Assembly: GCA_944393175.1 (NCBI GenBank)
Contig: CALXZH010000031.1
Coordinates: forward strand, 1 to 64,000
Reading direction: 5' to 3'
Length of the DNA: 64,000 nt
From: an uncultured Alphaproteobacteria bacterium
GTDB taxonomy: Bacteria > Pseudomonadota > Alphaproteobacteria > RF32 > CAG-239
In this document: positions 62,106 to 64,000 of the stretch, in pieces
Layout of the letters: each line of letters opens with the position of its first letter
Numbering within the stretch: the stretch's first letter is position 1
Notes under the pieces: model-generated
The model's input: only the letters and a program-made list of their open reading frames with translations
Told to the model about the DNA's origin: nothing
The model's database searches: none
Position numbers and translations under genes: made by a program

Positions 62106-62319
62106 TCTCCTGATACAAGATTTTAAGTAATTTTAGCAAAAAAAAAGGTTGTTGTAAAGTCTCGTTTGTCTAAATTTTGTCTTGATATGTGCTCTTTTTT
62201 GTGTTACTAAATCTGATTAGCAATTAATTATGATGGGTATTATTAAAAATTTTTTTGAAGTTTTACTTTGAGATGTTTTCTTGTACCTATCTTTTGTTTT
62301 ACTTCTAATTCATTTTTTT

Positions 62320-63348
62320 ATGAAAAATCAAACAGTAAGACCTCTGAGAAATGCAGAGGTGCAAGAAATTCTTGCTATTCAGAAATGGGGAACTTACAGC
62401 CAGGAGTACCCACTGTATTGTGTCAGTTCATTAAATGGCTCTCACGTGTTGGTGCATTCGTTCTCTTTGGACAATGTGCCTCAGCTTGATTTATTAGTCG
62501 TATTTGGCGGCTATCCCAGATTGGTCAAACACTTGGGCGAGGTTTGGATGAAACATGATAAACTTTATCCGGACACGGAAGTGGAAATTGCCATGCTTGG
62601 GTATAAGCCAAACAAAGGACAGGATACGCCTGGGTCAGAAGCGCAGATTTATGCCTCTCTTTTGGAACAACTCGGCTTTGATTCCAAACGCGTACGCAAA
62701 AATCTGATTAAGACTTTTGCTACAGATACGGTTGGTAATGTGGCTGAATTGCGGCAGATTATTGCTAATTCGCCCGAACTTTCCAAATTGGATTGTCCGC
62801 GAATCGGTATGGTAACACATGCCGGGTATTCATTGACAGCAGCTCAACAGTTTGGTTTCTTGATGCCCGAGGCGGAATTTTATTTTTATGAAACACCGCT
62901 GACGCTGTTATGTGACCGATTCTTTGATGTTGAGGCTATTATCAATGGCTATGCCGTGGATGTGATTACCGGCTGTGCATTGCGTTCTATGATGAATTGG
63001 AATTATGAGCGATTGGCGTTGCCCCAGGCTAAGGTAGAGGCGTTTCCTAAAATGAACTCTTTGCCTAATCCGGAAGGATTATTGCAAACGGTAAAAAAGT
63101 ATTTCCTGAAAGGTTATACATTTTATATGCCCTATAAGGAGATGTGGAAAATGCTTAATATTCCCGAAGAACAAGCCAAAGAATTGGTTAATAACCGAAA
63201 AGTCGAAATTACCGGTTTTGATATTGATGGAAAAAAAGTAGGCGAGGGTTGGAAATCCAGTTCGGTTCCTGAATTGCAAAGGCAGCTTAATAATATGGTA
63301 GAGTCTATTCTTGATGAATGGATGAAAACCGGAAAGTTGCCGGTCTAA
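62320..63348 (+). CDS. DUF218/YdcF-like protein
   Basis: A 342-residue protein (start at 62320; an in-frame ATG at 62281 would add a hydrophobic tail of doubtful value). The central part follows the DUF218 pattern: LDLLVVFGGYPRLVKHLGEV, a strand with EIAMLGYKPN, TPGSEAQIYASLLEQLGF, FATDTVGNVAELRQII, and GMVTHAGYSLTAAQQFGFL. YdcF, SanA and ElyC belong here and are linked to envelope functions; YdcF binds SAM. No Shine-Dalgarno sequence precedes the start. Confidence 0.6.
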   Translation: MKNQTVRPLRNAEVQEILAIQKWGTYSQEYPLYCVSSLNGSHVLVHSFSLDNVPQLDLLVVFGGYPRLVKHLGEVWMKHDKLYPDTEVEIAMLGYKPNKGQDTPGSEAQIYASLLEQLGFDSKRVRKNLIKTFATDTVGNVAELRQIIANSPELSKLDCPRIGMVTHAGYSLTAAQQFGFLMPEAEFYFYETPLTLLCDRFFDVEAIINGYAVDVITGCALRSMMNWNYERLALPQAKVEAFPKMNSLPNPEGLLQTVKKYFLKGYTFYMPYKEMWKMLNIPEEQAKELVNNRKVEITGFDIDGKKVGEGWKSSSVPELQRQLNNMVESILDEWMKTGKLPV

Positions 63349-63387
63349 AAAAATCTCATTGTTTAACTTTAATAAAAAATCTAAAAA

Positions 63388-63831
63388 ATGGAAACAATTT
63401 ATCAATTTTTGCACGAATGGGCAGTGGTGTTATTGCTTCTTTGTGTTATCGTGTTGGCAATTTTTGGTATTCGTCAGGTGAGAAGCAGAAAGTCTGAACT
63501 CAAAGATGAGGAATTCCCTGCTAGTGACGAACCAGAGGATGAAGCTTCTGAAGGACAAACGGAAGAAGTTTTGACTGAAGAAGTTATCAAGGTTCAAGAA
63601 CGTCCTTTACTTCCTCAACGGCGCTTGTATATCAAGGAGGCTTTGCCGTCGCAGACTGATACTGTGTTGCAGGAATTTCCGGATTTGTTACCCGAGAGCG
63701 AAGAACAATTGGAAATTTTCCGCAAAGAGTGGAAAACTCTTGGCGGAAAAGCTCAAATGACATCTACGGAAAGAGTCAGGTATGCCGCAATCGGGCATAT
63801 TTTGACAGTCTTTGAACCGAGAAAATCCTAA
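63388..63831 (+). CDS. single-helix membrane protein, 147 aa
   Basis: One N-terminal helix (AVVLLLLCVIVLAIFGI, residues about 12-28) is followed by a very acidic stretch (DEEFPASDEPEDEASEGQTE) and a cytoplasmic helical domain. Unrecognised. The start (CTAAAAAATGG) lacks a Shine-Dalgarno sequence. It is 39 nt downstream of the YdcF-like gene. Confidence 0.55.
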   Translation: METIYQFLHEWAVVLLLLCVIVLAIFGIRQVRSRKSELKDEEFPASDEPEDEASEGQTEEVLTEEVIKVQERPLLPQRRLYIKEALPSQTDTVLQEFPDLLPESEEQLEIFRKEWKTLGGKAQMTSTERVRYAAIGHILTVFEPRKS

Positions 63832-63844
63832 AATTGTTTCACTG

Positions 63845-63893
63845 TCGGACTCCCTAGCTTATAAAGGTTGGGGAGTTCTGTTTCTTTATTTTT
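63845..63893 (+). terminator. possible terminator
   Basis: GGACTCCC pairs imperfectly with GGGGAGTTC around TAGCTTATAAAGGTT, followed by a T-rich stretch that runs into the next start codon. Confidence 0.4.
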
Positions 63894-63894
63894 T

Positions 63895-64000
63895 ATGAAA
63901 AAAATTTGTAAGGCCAGTCAGCAAAAACCTCTTAAAAATGTTTTGCCCGAAGTTTGGGAACAGCATTTTGGAAACAGAATGTGCACCGTCGATGTTTACC
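63895..64000 (+). CDS. start of an unrecognised protein, cut by the window edge
   Basis: From the ATG at 63895 the frame stays open to the right edge (35 codons: MKKICKASQQKPLKNVLPEV, then WEQHFGNRMCTVDVY). No signal peptide. No Shine-Dalgarno sequence precedes it. Too short to identify. Confidence 0.45.
   Translation, partial: MKKICKASQQKPLKNVLPEVWEQHFGNRMCTVDVY

Overview
The window is a low-GC stretch of a bacterial chromosome whose core genes point to an uncultured, AT-rich alphaproteobacterium. The markers are a CckA-type hybrid kinase next to flhB, a MipZ-like ParA ATPase, an HdaA-like DnaA relative, the rluD-rpoH pair and a GTTC-N7-GTTC SOS box. LPS and outer-membrane functions (KdsB, EptA, an RND pump, lipoproteins) agree with a Gram-negative cell. 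No ribosomal RNA, CRISPR array or insertion sequence was seen. Three tRNA genes are present: initiator Met, Pro(CGG) and His(GTG).

Layout. 1-7600 holds a cut-off MFS transporter, an EamA-type transporter, several unrecognised genes, a frameshifted calycin-like gene, a cold-shock protein and a lipocalin/NlpE-like lipoprotein. 7600-10000 holds a hairpin-rich leader, initiator tRNA with a duplicated tail, two tiny membrane peptides, a Cys/Thr-rich lipoprotein and tRNA-Pro. 10000-18200 is mostly housekeeping: GNAT, SlyX, a flavin reductase-rubredoxin fusion, a methyltransferase-like membrane protein, an antiporter, an SOS-type umuDC pair, LD-carboxypeptidase and small secreted proteins. 18250-25640 carries a TetR-controlled RND pump, EptA and HdaA. 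25640-35800 carries cckA, flhB, fliR, fliQ, a GH114-like secreted protein, pgm, mipZ and a SPOR-domain D,D-carboxypeptidase.

36394-44179 is the most interesting region. It is a minus-strand block ending in a TraG/VirD4-type coupling ATPase, a small HNH nuclease-like protein and a SUKH/YrhA-type putative immunity protein, packed with almost no gaps. The four genes upstream of the ATPase (two are paralogous membrane proteins, two are charged soluble proteins) are not recognised. A second HNH plus SUKH pair at 53639-57174 has a 1,039-residue helical-repeat protein lacking a signal peptide. Together they suggest type IV-like delivery of nuclease toxins between cells. No VirB/Trb channel genes lie in this window, so the delivery step is inference.

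44200-64000 otherwise carries rluD, rpoH, a membrane protein and tail-anchored pseudokinase pair, a degenerate GGDEF protein, TrmN6-like methyltransferase, kdsB, a phosphatase-fold protein missing its second histidine, Sua5, two aminopeptidases and several unrecognised genes. The last three genes start without visible Shine-Dalgarno sequences.

Other highlights: umuD begins exactly where the processed UmuD' form begins and has lost the catalytic lysine. Two separate tRNA loci each carry a duplicated tRNA 3' tail plus terminator about 200 nt downstream.
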